Shown here piece by piece: positions 11,115 to 24,300 of a DNA stretch of 64,000 bases (its first letter is position 1; every line of letters starts with the position of its first letter). The stretch is taken from contig CM069455.1 of NCBI GenBank assembly GCA_035610835.1, forward strand, positions 53,796,639-53,860,638, written 5' to 3'. The position numbers and the translations under genes were made by a program. Origin of the DNA: Ophiura sarsii. Taxonomy: Eukaryota > Echinodermata > Ophiuroidea > Amphilepidida > Ophiuridae. The notes under the pieces are model-generated. The model did no database searches. It worked only from the letters and a program-made list of their open reading frames with translations, and was not told where the DNA came from.

Positions 11115-12685
11115 TTAAATGGGCCTGTAAGGTTATGAAACAATCAAGTCAAATTGTTGATAAAGCCTTCACTAACAGTCGTCCAAAAAGTAACTGGCCA
11201 GGTAATAAATACGCTCATCTCTAAAAATATGGTTCCAACTCACAGCAGCCTAAGCATTCATCCCATAATACTACGCAATATATAATAGATAGGGGCTTTT
11301 CTTGTATTCAGATCCAGCAAGGCAAACTAAGAATGCTGGCAGAAGATGAGGTTATAAAACAAAACTAACAATATGTAATAATAAAGGTTGGTTGAGGAAT
11401 TGAACCCTGGAATTGCTGTGTGGGAGCCTTATGGTAATTTCACTAATTTTCTGCTTTGTAACTTTCAAATTCCGTGATTTTCTGCTTTGTAAATTTTGCA
11501 TTTTTCTGTGATGTAATTTTCCCCAAGAAAGCTTAAAATTTATGATCTATAAACCAAAATAAACACACTTTACAGAAAAACATATCATTTAGGCTTACCT
11601 TATTATTACTATAGCGGTAGCCAACCGTCTATATCGCTGAGTTTTATATTTAAATATTGTTTGTTTTGTTTTATTATGTATCGTTTTTTAATATTTATAT
11701 TGTTTTATTCAAGACTATTTATAAATTTTGTGTTTTGGACGTTTTTTGTGCATTTTGTCCCCTTCTTTTCATCAAAATGTAGTTTTCCCCGAGTTTAAAA
11801 TAACCTCAATTCCGCGATACGGTAAACTCGGGACCTTACCCTAGGGCATGGCCACGATGCTACACCAGATTAACTGTTTGGCAAAGTCGTCGATAAAGAT
11901 GTATTCATTATGAAGTTAATTCAAGAGTCACATATCTTACGAGTTGCTGATCCCCATACTTCTTTCAAAATTAAAACAATGGAGCGATTAGCATTTTAAA
12001 CAATAGGAATTGTTCATAAAGACACCAGCTTCTTGAGGGTGCTGTTCAATCTCTAATCGCCCCAGTATTATGTTCCCCAGGGCCGTGATAATTGAGCTTG
12101 AAGCTGTAGTACGGTGATTCCATGTTTAAAATGGTCACAGGCTTATATGCTATGCGATACCGGAAGATCATCAAGATTGCTGTGGTTCCAAACTTCCAAC
12201 TTAAAAGTATTAAATTACAAAATGATGGAATAATTTCTCCTCTTTAATTAGAGACATTCTTCGTGAAAATCAGTTAAAAATTAATTATGTTACACCGAAA
12301 AGAATGAGACAAGGTACAATATTCATTTCACACTTGGGTTTTATACACACATAATATTGTGACAGGTATGTGAATGGGCTGCATTGATCAATTGAAGCAT
12401 CAACAATCCTCATCTTACTAGGGCTGGAAATTAGCGTGTAATTTACTATCCGTGTACACGTGGCAGTGTTTCGTTCCTGTACACGGTTATGGAATTTTCA
12501 AAAAACAAAAGCCGTACTTCGGTCACTTAAGAACAGCATACATGCCTGCCGAATTTTACGACTTCATAACAATGTGGTCCTTGCGATAAATATTGATTTT
12601 CTGACTTCTCATTCAATCACAATATTGTCTGCAAAACATATATTTTCATTTTCGTTACCTTCCTCTCTATAGCTAACAAAACAAA
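11115..12685. other. No gene seen
   Basis: AT-rich. A lone B-box-like GGGTTCAATTCC (minus strand, about 11394-11405) has no A box. Short TTTTCTGCTTTGTAA repeats lie at 11440-11500. Confidence 0.5.
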
Positions 12686-15166
12686 ACAAGGCGGTTCTCG
12701 AACGGCGCGTCTCGCCTGTTCATCAAAAGTGACTTGAAAGAAATGATGATGAAACATATGATACAATGTAGCACTGTCACAGAGGTATGCATTGTAGTTA
12801 ATGCAAGGGATGTAATACCTTGAAAAATTTAATCAACAAAAAGAACACACCAACCCCCTTCCCTACACCAAATCACATCAAGATAGGCCTTACAGATCTT
12901 ATTTGACCCCAGATGACCTCTGATGACCTTGAAAATTTAATCAGCAAAAAGAACACACCAACCCCCTTCCCTCCACCAAAGCACATCAAGATAGGCCTTA
13001 CGGATCTTATTTGACCCCAGATGACCTCTGATGACCTCGAAAAATTAATCAACAAAAAGAACACACCATCCCTCTTCCGTCCACCAAATCCCATCAAGAT
13101 AGGCCTTACGGATCTTATTTGACCCCATATTTGACCCCCGATGACCCCGAAAAATTAATCAACAAAAGAACACACCACCCCCCTTCCCTCCACCAAATCC
13201 CATCAAGATAGGCCTTACTGATCTATTTGACCCCATATTTGACCCCCGATGACCCCGAAAAATTAATCAACCAAAAGAACACACCACCCCCCTTCCCTCC
13301 ACCAAATCCCATCAGATAAGCCTTACTGATCTATTTGACCCCCGATGACCCCGAAAAATTAATCAACAAAAAGAACACACCATCCCTCTTCCGTCCACCA
13401 AATCCCATCAAGATAGGCCTTACTGATCTATTTGACCCCATATTTGACCCCGAAAAATTAATCAACAAAAAGAACACACCATCCCTCTTCCGTCCACCAA
13501 ATCCCATCAAGATAGGCCTTACTGATCTATTTGACCCCATATTTGACCCCCGATGACCCCGAAAAATTAATCAACAAAAAGAACACACCATCCCTCTTCC
13601 GTCCACCAAATCCCATCAAGATAGGCCTTACTGATCTATTTGACCCCATATTTGACCCCCGATGACCCCGAAAAAATAATCAACAAAAAGAACACCCCAT
13701 CCCTCTTCCGTCCACCAAATCCCATCAAGATAGGCCTTACTGATCTATTTGACCCCATATTTGACCCCCGATGACCCCGAAAAATTAATCAACAAAAAGA
13801 ACACACCATCCCTCTTCCGTCCACCAAATCCCATCAAGATAGGCCTTACTGATCTATTTGACCCCATATTTGACCCCGATGACCCTGAAAAATTAATCAA
13901 CAAAAAGAACACACCACCCCCCTTCCCTCCACCAAATCCCATCAAGATAGGCCTTACTGATCTATTTGACCCCATATTTGACCCCCGATGACCCCGAAAA
14001 ATTAATCAACAAAAAGAACACACCACCCCCCTTCCCTCCACCAAATCCCATCAAGATAGGCCTTACTGATCTATTTGACCCCATATTTGACCCCCGATGA
14101 CCCCGAAAAAATAATCAACAAAAAGAACACCCCATCCCTCTTCCGTCCACCAAATCCCATCAAGATAGGCCTTACTGATCTATTTGACCCCATATTTGAC
14201 CCCCGATGACCCCGAAAAATTAATCAACAAAAAGAACACACCATCCCTCTTCCGTCCACCAAATCCCATCAAGATAGGCCTTACTGATCTATTTGACCCC
14301 ATATTTGACCCCGATGACCCTGACAAATTAATCAACAAAAAGAACACACCACCCCCCTTCCCTCCACCAAATCCCATCAAGATAGGCCTTACTGATCTAT
14401 TTGACCCCATATTTGACCCCCAATGACCCCGAAAAATTAATCAACAAAAAGAACACACCACCCCCCTTCCCTCCACCAAATCCAATCAAGATAGGCCTTA
14501 TGGATCTTATTTGACCCCCGATGACCTTGAATGACCTCTGATGACCTTGAAAATTTATTCAGCAAAAAGAACACATCACTCCCCTTCCCTCCACCAAATC
14601 TCATCAATATAGGCCTTACTGATCTATTTGACCCCATATTTGACCCCGATGACCTCTGGTGACCTTGAAAATTTAATCAGCAAAAAGAACACACCACCCC
14701 CTTCCCTCCACCAAATCCTATCAAGATCGGCCTTACGGATCTTATTTGACCCCATATTTGACCCCGATGACCTTGAATGACCTCCAATGACCTTGAAAAT
14801 CTAATCAGCAAAAGAACACCCCACCCCCTTCCCTGACATCAAGTCCCATCAAGATAGGCCTTACGGATCTTTAGATATCGCGTCACAACGTGTCTCAAAA
14901 GTTTTAAGCATATTTGACCCCGATGACCTTGTATGACCCCCGATGACCTTGAAAAATCAATCAGCAACAGAACGCACCACCCCCCTTCCCTCCACCAAGT
15001 CCCATCACGATAGGCCTTACGGATCTCCAGATATCGCGTCACAAAGGTATTTCTTAGCACACGGCGGACGGCATACGGCGGACGGCATACGGCGGACGGC
15101 ATACGGCGGACGCCGGACAGAAATAGTGATAACATAGTCTCTTTCTGATTACATCAGGCGAGACAA
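12686..15166. repeat. Satellite-bearing element, copy 1 (109-bp array A at about 12826-15035)
   Basis: A lead-in (from ACAAGGCGGTTCTCGAACGG) contains GTCTCGCCTG at 12709, and the inverted sequence CAGGCGAGAC closes the unit at 15155-15164. Between them are about 20 monomers of 109 bp (for example GATGACC at 13552, 13661, 13770). Two monomer types alternate, one with ATCCCTCTTCCGTCC and one with ACCCCCCTTCCCTCC. A 435-bp (4-monomer) higher-order repeat is seen at 13670-14540. The last 700 bp degrades into TGACCTTGA-rich variants and an ACGGCGGACGGCAT minisatellite (15060-15117). Open frames here are period artefacts. Confidence 0.9.
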
Positions 15167-15855
15167 CTAGAGCAATTCCCTCGGAAACCATCGCGGTCAG
15201 CGAAAAGATTGCATGTGCTCTGCTTGTCTCGGCTTGTTTGTCGGAAGAAGGATTTTTTTCGGAATAGTTGCTGCATGCACATCCCCTCGATCCCGTTGCG
15301 TTCTGATAACATCAGCTTTTCTTTTACACAAGAAACCATCCCGCTCATGGAAAAGTCAGACCGCATAATTGGCATTGTTTGCATGACGACAAGAAAAGAG
15401 ACTCGACGGCATTGGATCAAAGTTGTACAGTGTATGGAAATGATAATTTAATAAAGTAGCACTGGAATTTAAACTTTATTTTTAGACTGATGATGTATAT
15501 TTTTGTGAAATATTGACTTTAGCAATTTATAATGCTGAAAAACAGGTGAGTTGTTTTTTCTTTCGATTTTTAGTGTAGTGAATTTTCTACACATGTGTAG
15601 TGGTGGTTGGTTCGGTCCCAGCACTACATCTTATTATTGACCGGTGATTGTCGCAACATATAGCAGTAAATCAATAATCTGCCTATTGCTACAGCAAGGA
15701 TACATGTAGAAGGGACCAAATGCTAAAATGAAAAACACACTCTATTTTGGTTTTGGACACATAGCTGTCTGTGTTAATATTCAGTCAATCTTCACATGTA
15801 ATATCTCAAATTAAAGAGAAGACAATTCTTTGCAAATTTATAACTTAATAATACT
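15167..15855. other. No gene seen
   Basis: No recognisable coding or repeat; short frames at 15209-15451 do not resemble a known protein. Confidence 0.45.
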
Positions 15856-16323
15856 TACCGTATTATCCCTATTAAGCACCCATGCCCTAATAAGCGCCCA
15901 CCCCTTTTTCTCAGTATATTCTAATTAACCGCCCACCCAAAAAATAAGCTTACTTAATAGTTACTCACATCACACTAAGTCTCGGACTACAAATTGCTTG
16001 AAAATAAAGAGGAAATTGTGGTTATTTTAACTTCAGACATACTTGAAATAATTGTTTGTGATCCAAAAGTGAACTTAAACCATGTGTTATGCCTTCAAAC
16101 AGCAACAGAAACCATCCGAAATACGCACGTTTCGTGTTTATTGTCATTCATAGAGGCCGCCATCTTGAATTGCAAAACATCGAATTTTGCAGTCTTGGGA
16201 CGTAAAGGTTGTTGAATTTTGCAACCATGATGGTCAACAACTTTGTAAATCAGTATACAAATAAGCGCCCACCCAAAATGACTTAGTTAACCGCCCTGGG
16301 CGCTTAATAGGGATAATACGGTA
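15856..16323. mobile_element. MITE with CCGTATTATCCCTATTAAG ends
   Basis: Inverted ends TACCGTATTATCCCTATTAA and TTAATAGGGATAATACGGTA with TA borders. Subterminal repeats AAGCGCCCACCC occur on both sides. Confidence 0.8.
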
Positions 16324-16419
16324 CATAGGAGTTAATAGTTTTTGGAGTTAAGCACATATTTATAACCTGTTCACTGGCTACTGTGTTTCCTGGTTACTTT
16401 TATGAAGACTGTATATCAC

Positions 16420-17322
16420 TTAAAAAGGTGTATGTTCAGATCACCTTTTTTTGGGCTACGATTTTTTTTCACATCAAGATATTTTGACATCAGAAGAATC
16501 CCCATATTTTTCTCATTATGTCTGTGAAATCTTAGCGACCACAAATGTTTGTGTACTACTCAATAGGCACATTTCTTGTGACCTTGGGCTTCTAAAATAA
16601 GAACCATTGGAGTTATGCAATTTCAAATTTTGGAATGCGACAATTTTAAGGATGACCTTTAGGCCCAAAAAAAAAGGTGTTTGCTTGTCCTCGTTCGACC
16701 GACCGTGTAAGGCAGTCCCGACTGGTCAGAAAAAAAACTTTTTTTTTTGATTTTTTTTGATTTTTTTTTTGAATTTTGTTGTTGATTTTTTTGTTGTTGA
16801 TTTTTTTTAATCATTCATTTGAATGACCTATATTGAACCCTACGTTACTCCTCATGTGAGCCAATACCCTTTTCATGTCACCTCCATGTTATGGACCAAA
16901 AATAATTCAGAAATGGTACATGATAAAAGTTATACTTTTGAACAGAATAAAACTTAATACTGTAGTAATTAGGATCTAAAGATAAAAGTTTCTAACGCTA
17001 TGCTATGGGTCATGGGGTATAAATATGTTGGTTATTTCAAATCAAATGTGGGCTAAACCATTCTAAAATTAACCATTGCCATTAGCCTGCCATTGATAAG
17101 GCTAAAAATGGTGCATGCTAGTTTTTGTGTTTGTAGGATATGGCCAGAACAACCAATGTTTAAAAATAAAAAATAAAAATAAAAAAAAGATTTTCCGACC
17201 GACCGACCCAACTTTTTTGACCCATCTATGGACAAGCAAACAATTTTTTTTTTTTTGCCTATAATGTAAAATAGAAAACATCAAGTTGAAAATCGGGCGA
17301 CCAATCAGAACATCTACCTTTC
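16420..17322. mobile_element. AGGTATATGGCCCGATC MITE, copy 1, with a nested element
   Basis: Outer parts match 50043-50394 in reverse (TCAAGATATTTTGACATCAG, ATGGTTCT/AGAACCAT blocks). A second inverted-repeat element, about 16661-17262, is nested in it, with ends near GGTGTTTGCTTGTCC / GGACAAGCAAAC and CGACCGACC motifs, T- and A-rich inside. Confidence 0.7.
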
Positions 17323-17444
17323 AGCAATTGGCAAAATAAGATCCTGCAAAATAAAGTCATTTTACGGTAGACTTCTTTTTACCTCGAATGCCACAGCAAC
17401 TAGAACAAAGATGGCAGATAAACAATCATGTTTCCTCTGTAAAT

Positions 17445-17695
17445 ATATCTGTGACGTGATCAAGAAAAATGAGTCACATGTCGGCAGTTTTCAATTTTGA
17501 TATTTGTCCATCATTTAAAAGCAGGTGAAAAATGGTACAGTATGGTTCAAATCCCACTAAAATTAAACTTCTAGTTTGTAAGTTACAAACAATTTACCAA
17601 CTTAGAAAACTTAAGAAAGTGTTACCTCTTTTAACCTTTAACTCAAAATCAATATTTCCGACATCCGAGTATTCCGCTTGATCGCGACACATATA
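17445..17695. mobile_element. GTGACGTGATCAAGCG MITE, copy 2
   Basis: Same ends and interior as the copy at 4006, with point changes (GATCAAGAAAAATGAGTCAC). Confidence 0.8.
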
Positions 17696-17908
17696 ATCAA
17701 TTGTTTCATAAAAACCTAGGTAGCAGCTAGGTTTGAGACAACTTGTTGTCTCCATCTGTTATCATATAACATCTTAACACTGTAGGAAGATGAGCATTAG
17801 CACAAAATGCAACATTAACACATTCCTTTCAACCTGTTTGAGCTCCAGTCACTAAATTGTTTCAAAACTTCAAGAATGTTATCATAATCAGACTTTTGAA
17901 TGTCAATT

Positions 17909-18182
17909 ATAGTCTCTGTCATAATACCTTGGACAAAATTCAACTAATACGTGCGTACTTGCGTACATTCGTATTAGCGTACATGCGTAAACCCGGTAGT
18001 GCATACCGGGCGATTTTAAAATGATCGCGCGTCCTCATTGGTCAATCGTGAAGTCGACACGCGCATGCATGCAAACTTGTACTCGCTTTTCATGCATTTG
18101 GATGCAGCTCCGCGAACAACAACAAAATACGCTCGCGTGAAATAGCGCGAATTATGTCCAAGGAATTATGACAGGGACTATA
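17909..18182. mobile_element. MITE with TATAGTCTCTGTCATAAT ends
   Basis: Left TATAGTCTCTGTCATAATAC plus CTTGGACA, with the complement at the right. The interior is CG-rich (GCGTACATGCGTAAACCC). It ends 130 bp from the RWDD1 stop codon. Confidence 0.78.
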
Positions 18183-18310
18183 GTAGCACAGGTCTCATTA
18201 ATTTCTTCCTAAAATTGGACCAATTTCCAACGCCTCAAATCAGGGAATTGATCACACATTTTGTGATAAAGCTCATCGGGTGTACACCTTGTCTTGATGG
18301 AGCGCCCTCA

Positions 18311-18393
18311 TTAGTCTTCGAGTTCCTCATCGATGTCTAAGTCCTCCAAATCCAGGTCTTGAAACAGTGATTCATCTACCAGCACTTTATCAC
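18311..18393 (-). CDS. RWDD1: RWDD1 exon 7 (terminal coding exon)
   Basis: Acceptor ACTCATTCAG-like (CATTCAG). It encodes SDKVLVDESLFQDLDLEDLD and then IDEELED and TAA. VDESLFQ and the acidic tail match the C-terminus of RWDD1. I could not place a poly(A) signal for this gene; a MITE at 17909-18182 lies within reach of its 3' UTR. Confidence 0.92.
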
Positions 18394-21300
18394 CTGAATG
18401 AATAAAGGAATATATCGTTAATGTTACATTAAAATATAAATTAAAAATAAATAAATCTTAAAAATACATGTTTTTAGACAACTTCTGTCACATTGTCTTT
18501 AGCTCACTGTACACTGGTAAGTAAAATTATGAATTTTATACACTCGGCAAAAGAAGTTCTTGGACACTTAAATTAAATTAATATTTAATAGAATATATAT
18601 AATTATATATATGATTATATATATATAATTGTATATCAAAATAAGCAGAAAGTAATCCTCTAACAGCTTAACATGGAATTTAGACATGATCACTCATGCA
18701 TGGCAGATCCCATTCACTTGACAATGGCAAGAAGATTGCAAAAAATTGGATAATCCCTCCATTCAAATGACTGTAAATGCTCATTTCTTGCAATTTCCTT
18801 TTACGCACCTTACCATTGCTTAATGAATGTGCTCAGCCATGCATGAATGCGTACATCTTAATTTCATACAGACATGATAGAGAATTATTGTCTGCTTATT
18901 TTGACATGCAATTGTTTAATTTATATTAAATATTTATGTGAAATATTTGAACTTCAATGAGTGTCCAGGAACTTCTTTTGACGAGTGTATTATGAATTAT
19001 AATGTTGAATTTGATTTGTAATGGATTGCATCATGATTGCATCTAAATATTTATCTAATATTGGATAGCTTTGAGGGTGATACAAGAAAATATTGCACAA
19101 ATATTTTATTGTATCACCCGATATTATTATTATTATTATTTATATCAGGCTTTTACCCATAGTTGCGTTGCGTGTTGGTTTAATTGTATTTGCAGAATCT
19201 TTGTTCCGCAAAAGTTCGTTAAAATCATCATCACTTAGCAGAGAAGCGAATCTCCCGGGAGTCTGCTGCGGTTCCGACATTTTGCAAACTTGTTGATTTG
19301 TTGTTTTCCTAGTGGTTCCCCACGTAAGCCTGCTTCATTAAGCCAATAACACGTATTTGCGAAACCCACGCAATCAGCGAAAATTAGTCTCGACTGCATG
19401 CTTAATAAACACTAAAGTTGCGTGAGCTTCTTGGTATACAATAGTATATACGAATATTCGTAAAGAAAAAATAATGGGTATGAGACTAAAAAATATTGGA
19501 TGGCAATATTTTTAGAATATTGGATGCATCCGGGTACTTTGGTTAAACAATATTGAATACACAGTTTTATTGTACCGTTAAAAAGCCTGATATAAATAAT
19601 AATCACCCATATTGTATTCAGGTCATTGATATTTTTAAACTTTTAGTGCATTTTACAAGCCATTTGGTCTACTTTCTTCCTGTACAAATCCTTTCTTGTG
19701 CCTTGATTTTTCAACATAAATTTCCTTAAAAGCCAGGAGCTTCAGCCAGGAGCCCCCACCAGGGGCCCTAAGGTGGGCCCCTGGACCCCACCCGTTTAGG
19801 CTTGTGCTCCAGGATCTCGCTATTCTAGTAAGTCAAATTTGGCCCACACTTAAAACTGTTGAGAACCCCTGTATTACATAGTGATAAATCAAGATTTGCA
19901 TTAAGATTATTTGCATTAGCTTTTTTTTAATGAGATTTGACCAGTTTTGGCGGCCATTTTGGACGCCATCTTGGATATCTGGAGAGCATCCCATTTTTTT
20001 CACTGTTAACATCTAAAATGTGTTTAAGGACCCTAAAAGACACCTTAAAAAAGTTGGTTTGGTTTAGTCCTGGAGGGGGGTGCACTGAAACTCCCCTGTA
20101 CATACCCGACTAATATTATGTGATCTCTTCCAGGGGGTGCCCTCTACCCATATTTCTTTTTGAAAGTAGATTTTCTTGCAGATTTACATTTCTGATCATA
20201 AATCATAAATATTCTGAGTTACAGAGCGATATGATTCCTTTTTACTAAGGGTTGAACATTATTTTCACTCTATTTTCACTCTAAAAACCATGATTTTGAA
20301 GTAATTAGGAATCGTATCGCTTTGTAACTCAGAATATATTCATGATTTATGATCAGAAATATAAATCTGCAAGAAAATCTACATTTGGAATTTGCCGGTC
20401 AACGCTTTTGTTGATAAAAAAACAAAATAGTCTTGTTCCACATTTGACTTCTCATGTGTACACACATGTATGCAAACATAGTAAATCACTAGGCGGACAA
20501 CCAACTAGGACAATGCTGTGAATGCGATCAACTGTTGTGAAGAACGCGCAACGCACCTACTCCACGTGACCTGTTTTTCAGAAGATTTCCGATCTCAATT
20601 TAAAATGGTCTATTTGCATGCATCACAGCACTGGAGCTTGTATGTACGCACAAGCACTTAGAATGATAGCGAGGCTCTCCCCTCAGGGCGCGCGTGCCCA
20701 ACCGCGTCATCGATGTACAAACCTGTGTGAAACCACGACACAGTGTGGCATGATAGTGCGTAATAGTGCGTGGTGAGGGGAGAGCCTCGCTTTCAATGGT
20801 TCCATCTGTACCGTGCAAGTAGCGTATACCAAATACCAAATACCACCGACAAAATCTGTGACATCACAGTATCTATAGTGTGTTTTGTACAAAATATGCA
20901 AGTGTTATTATTCCATATTGATTTAAAGGGGAACTGAGAGATTGGCAGAAAAAGAAATTTTGAAAAAATCAATTGTTTCAATAGATAAGGTGTTCAATAA
21001 TTAATCAGACTATAGGTAATACCACCGACAATATCTATGATGTCACAGTATCTATAGTGTGTTTTGTACAAAATATGCAAGTGTTATTATTCCATATTGA
21101 TTTAAAGGGGCACTGAGATATTGCCGGAAAAAATGAAATTTTAAAAACATGAATTGTTTCAATAGATAAGGTACATAGGAACCCTGAAGAGTAATAATTT
21201 ATGGGCAAAGTGGTTAAATAATAGCGCTAAATATACATTTGGTTGAAGCAATTTATGTGGTGAGTGGTGCTAATAATTTTGATGTGATCTTAAATCTACA

Positions 21301-24300
21301 TCAAAATTGTGACAAAATTGTGACATTTTACACGATAGATGGGCGAATTAAAGCAAACGGTTTCAGATGGTAGTTAGTATATGCCTAAGTATTACCTAGG
21401 TGCAAAAAAAACTGATTTCCAAGAAAATTGAGGGCGCACTCCCATATGTATCTCTCAGTGCCCCTTTTAAGGTAAGCAACCAGATGTTAGCCTATTTTTT
21501 AACAAGGTGTTTACTTTTTTCAAACATTTCGGAGTTCAATTGCTCCAGTAAGAATCAAAAGAACCCTTCCAAATGTCTCCAAAAACAAACTTCTAGGGCG
21601 GTATACCACTTTTGGAGGTAAGTCACTATTATTTGCTTATAGCATCTAAAGCAAAAATATATTGCACTTTCCGTTTTCGATTCTATATGCCATGAAGAGC
21701 ATATCAGAGCAGAGCATAAAAAAGTTCTTAACCATCCAAATTGCATTTGTCACCAAAACTCTTTCCACAGGGTTATTAGTTTTACAATGTACAAAACAGA
21801 TTTCTTTTGGTGACATTTTGGAACTGTCGTCTGCAGAAAACCTCTGCGTGGAAAGCGTTATTTCTTCACTTCTGTATATGTGACGTAATCAAGCGAAATG
21901 AGTCGCATGTCGGCAGTTTTCAATTTTGATATTTGTCCATCATTTAAAAGTAACTGCTTCATTATGGTCCAACCCTCACTAAAATTGAACTTCTAGTTTT
22001 ATTAAAGTTACAAACAATTTACCAACTAAATAAACATTCCTCGCTGGTGCATGCCCTTGCTTATTTTTCGTTGGGACATCCACCGGTGTTGGGTAATATT
22101 GTTGTTATTGTCTAATTGTAAACACTGTGGGTTTGGTAAACTGCTTTATATCATATATGAGAAAACATAGTTAAACAAATTTGTTACTTCTTTTTACCTA
22201 TAACTCAAAAATAATACGACTCATTCCGCTTGATCGCATCACATATGCGCAATATGAATGTCCCATGTTTAATCGCTGCTTATAAATATACTCACTTTCT
22301 TCAAGTAAAGCTATGTCTGAAGTAAATAAATCTTCATTCTTCTCAAATAATTCACGACCTGCATAAAAAGAAGCAAATGTAAAAAAAAGAAAATGTACTT
22401 TGAGGCACAGACAAAAAAGGTCTAAATAAAAAATAATAGTCATATATGAAGGTAAGGTAGCACATCATTATTTAAAATTAAATTGTCAAAATGGTCTTTG
22501 GTGGTCTACAAATTGATCATTATTGCAAAAAAACATCATTTGAAATTGATTTCACTCATCAATATGGATGACTTTAAGTTAAAATTATGCTAAAATCACA
22601 AATGAAAAAATATATAAATATTCAATAAAATAATGAATATAAAAAGGCATGCAGTTTTTTGGGTTTTCAGGATCACCTACAGGACACAAACTTGCATTTA
22701 TAAATGTGCGCATTTGTTTAGTTCCTGTCTGCCTTTAATGTATCCTATTTGAATCATCCACCTACATTATACACACAAACCAAATTTGAGACATAATATA
22801 CAAACTGAACTTGAGACACACACAAACTGAACCTTATTGGTGCAATACTGGTGAGTTGCCAAACTATATTATCATCTCCAAAGGCAAAGTTCTGTGACCC
22901 CCATAGGCATAAACTAAAAACTCTGTTTTTGAGGTATCCTATACATGATAGTGATACCTATCTGGACCCTTCTGGTGCAACACTGGCGAGTTGCCAAATT
23001 GTATCATCATCTCCAAAGTTCTGTGATCCAATAGGCATGATACAAGATATTTGATACCCATAGATTTAGTGTACAACAGCTGGGAGTTGAGAGGTTTTTT
23101 TTAACTCTGCCTATATAACACATAGGGAAACATTTTGTAACTGGATTGACCTGTTAACAAATACCGTCAAATTGAAAAGAGAAGATATACTGCAGAATAA
23201 GGCACATATTGAACACTTACAGCATCATGGCAGGTAACACACTAGCCTTAACCCTAGTGGTTACAATTCTATTGGTGTATAACACCAACTACAGCGTCTA
23301 CTGTATCAATACACAATGTCAGGGGACAGAGTGTACACTGGAAGATCTCGATACGACCACCGGTGAAAAGGTCTTGCAAAATCTCACTTCCACAATTAGC
23401 AAGATTCTTGAGAGTCAGTTAAGAATCCACATCACCCATGACTATAACAATTCAAGTTGCGAGGCTACTTCTAATAAACCACCAAGAGCACCCCCAATGG
23501 ATATTACTCCACAATATGCCCGGGATTGTGGTGACATAGCTGCGCAAGGTCATAATAAAAGCGGTGTTTACAGAGTGCAACCAAAGATACACCCTGTGGT
23601 ATCTAGTACGGGGACGGTTATATCAGACTTTGAGGTTTACTGCGATTTGGAAAGCGACGACGGTGCCTGGACGGTGTTTCAGCGAAGACAAGACGGCTTG
23701 GTGGATTTCAACCGTTTCTGGGGGGAGTATAAGCGAGGGTTTGGTTACTTTGAGAGTGAATTCTGGCTGGGATTGGACAAACTGCAACGACTGACCACAC
23801 AGGATCTCTACCGACTTAAAGTGATTGTGGAAGATGCAAACGGTGACACTGTGTATGAGACCTATGACAATTTCCGAATCGGAGATGAGAGCTCATCTTT
23901 TAAGCTCAGTTTGGGGGCTCATGAAGGCACTGCCTTGAGCCACGCTGCTAATATGCGCTTCTCTACCAAAGATAATGATAATGATCCACACTCTGGACAT
24001 TGTGCTCAACTCTACAAGAGTGGTTGGTGGTTCGACCAATGTCACGATGCCAATCTCAATGGTTGGTATTTGACACCGGGGGTGGTTGGCTCGACTGGAA
24101 TCACTTGGTATCAATGGAAAGATAACACTCACAAAACGCTCAAGTCAACAGTAATGAAAATACACCGCATGGAATAGAACGGTTAATAAAAGCACAAGTC
24201 TTTGTTCTTTTAACTAAGTGTGAAATGCAAAACTATATGTCAAATTGAAAGACTATTGAAACTATCACAACTTTATAGAAAGAACAGGAAATAAAAGAGA

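Noticed and set aside
13331..14426. Overlapping open frames on both strands of the satellite (for example 13749-13991 plus and 13745-13975 minus)
   Set aside because: They follow the 109-bp period, repeat the same peptide, and arise on both strands because the monomer has few stops; no codon signature.
23209..23226. FREP 1 start six codons further upstream
   Set aside because: That codon is TTG; the ATG at 23227 has a strong context and is shared with the other two genes.
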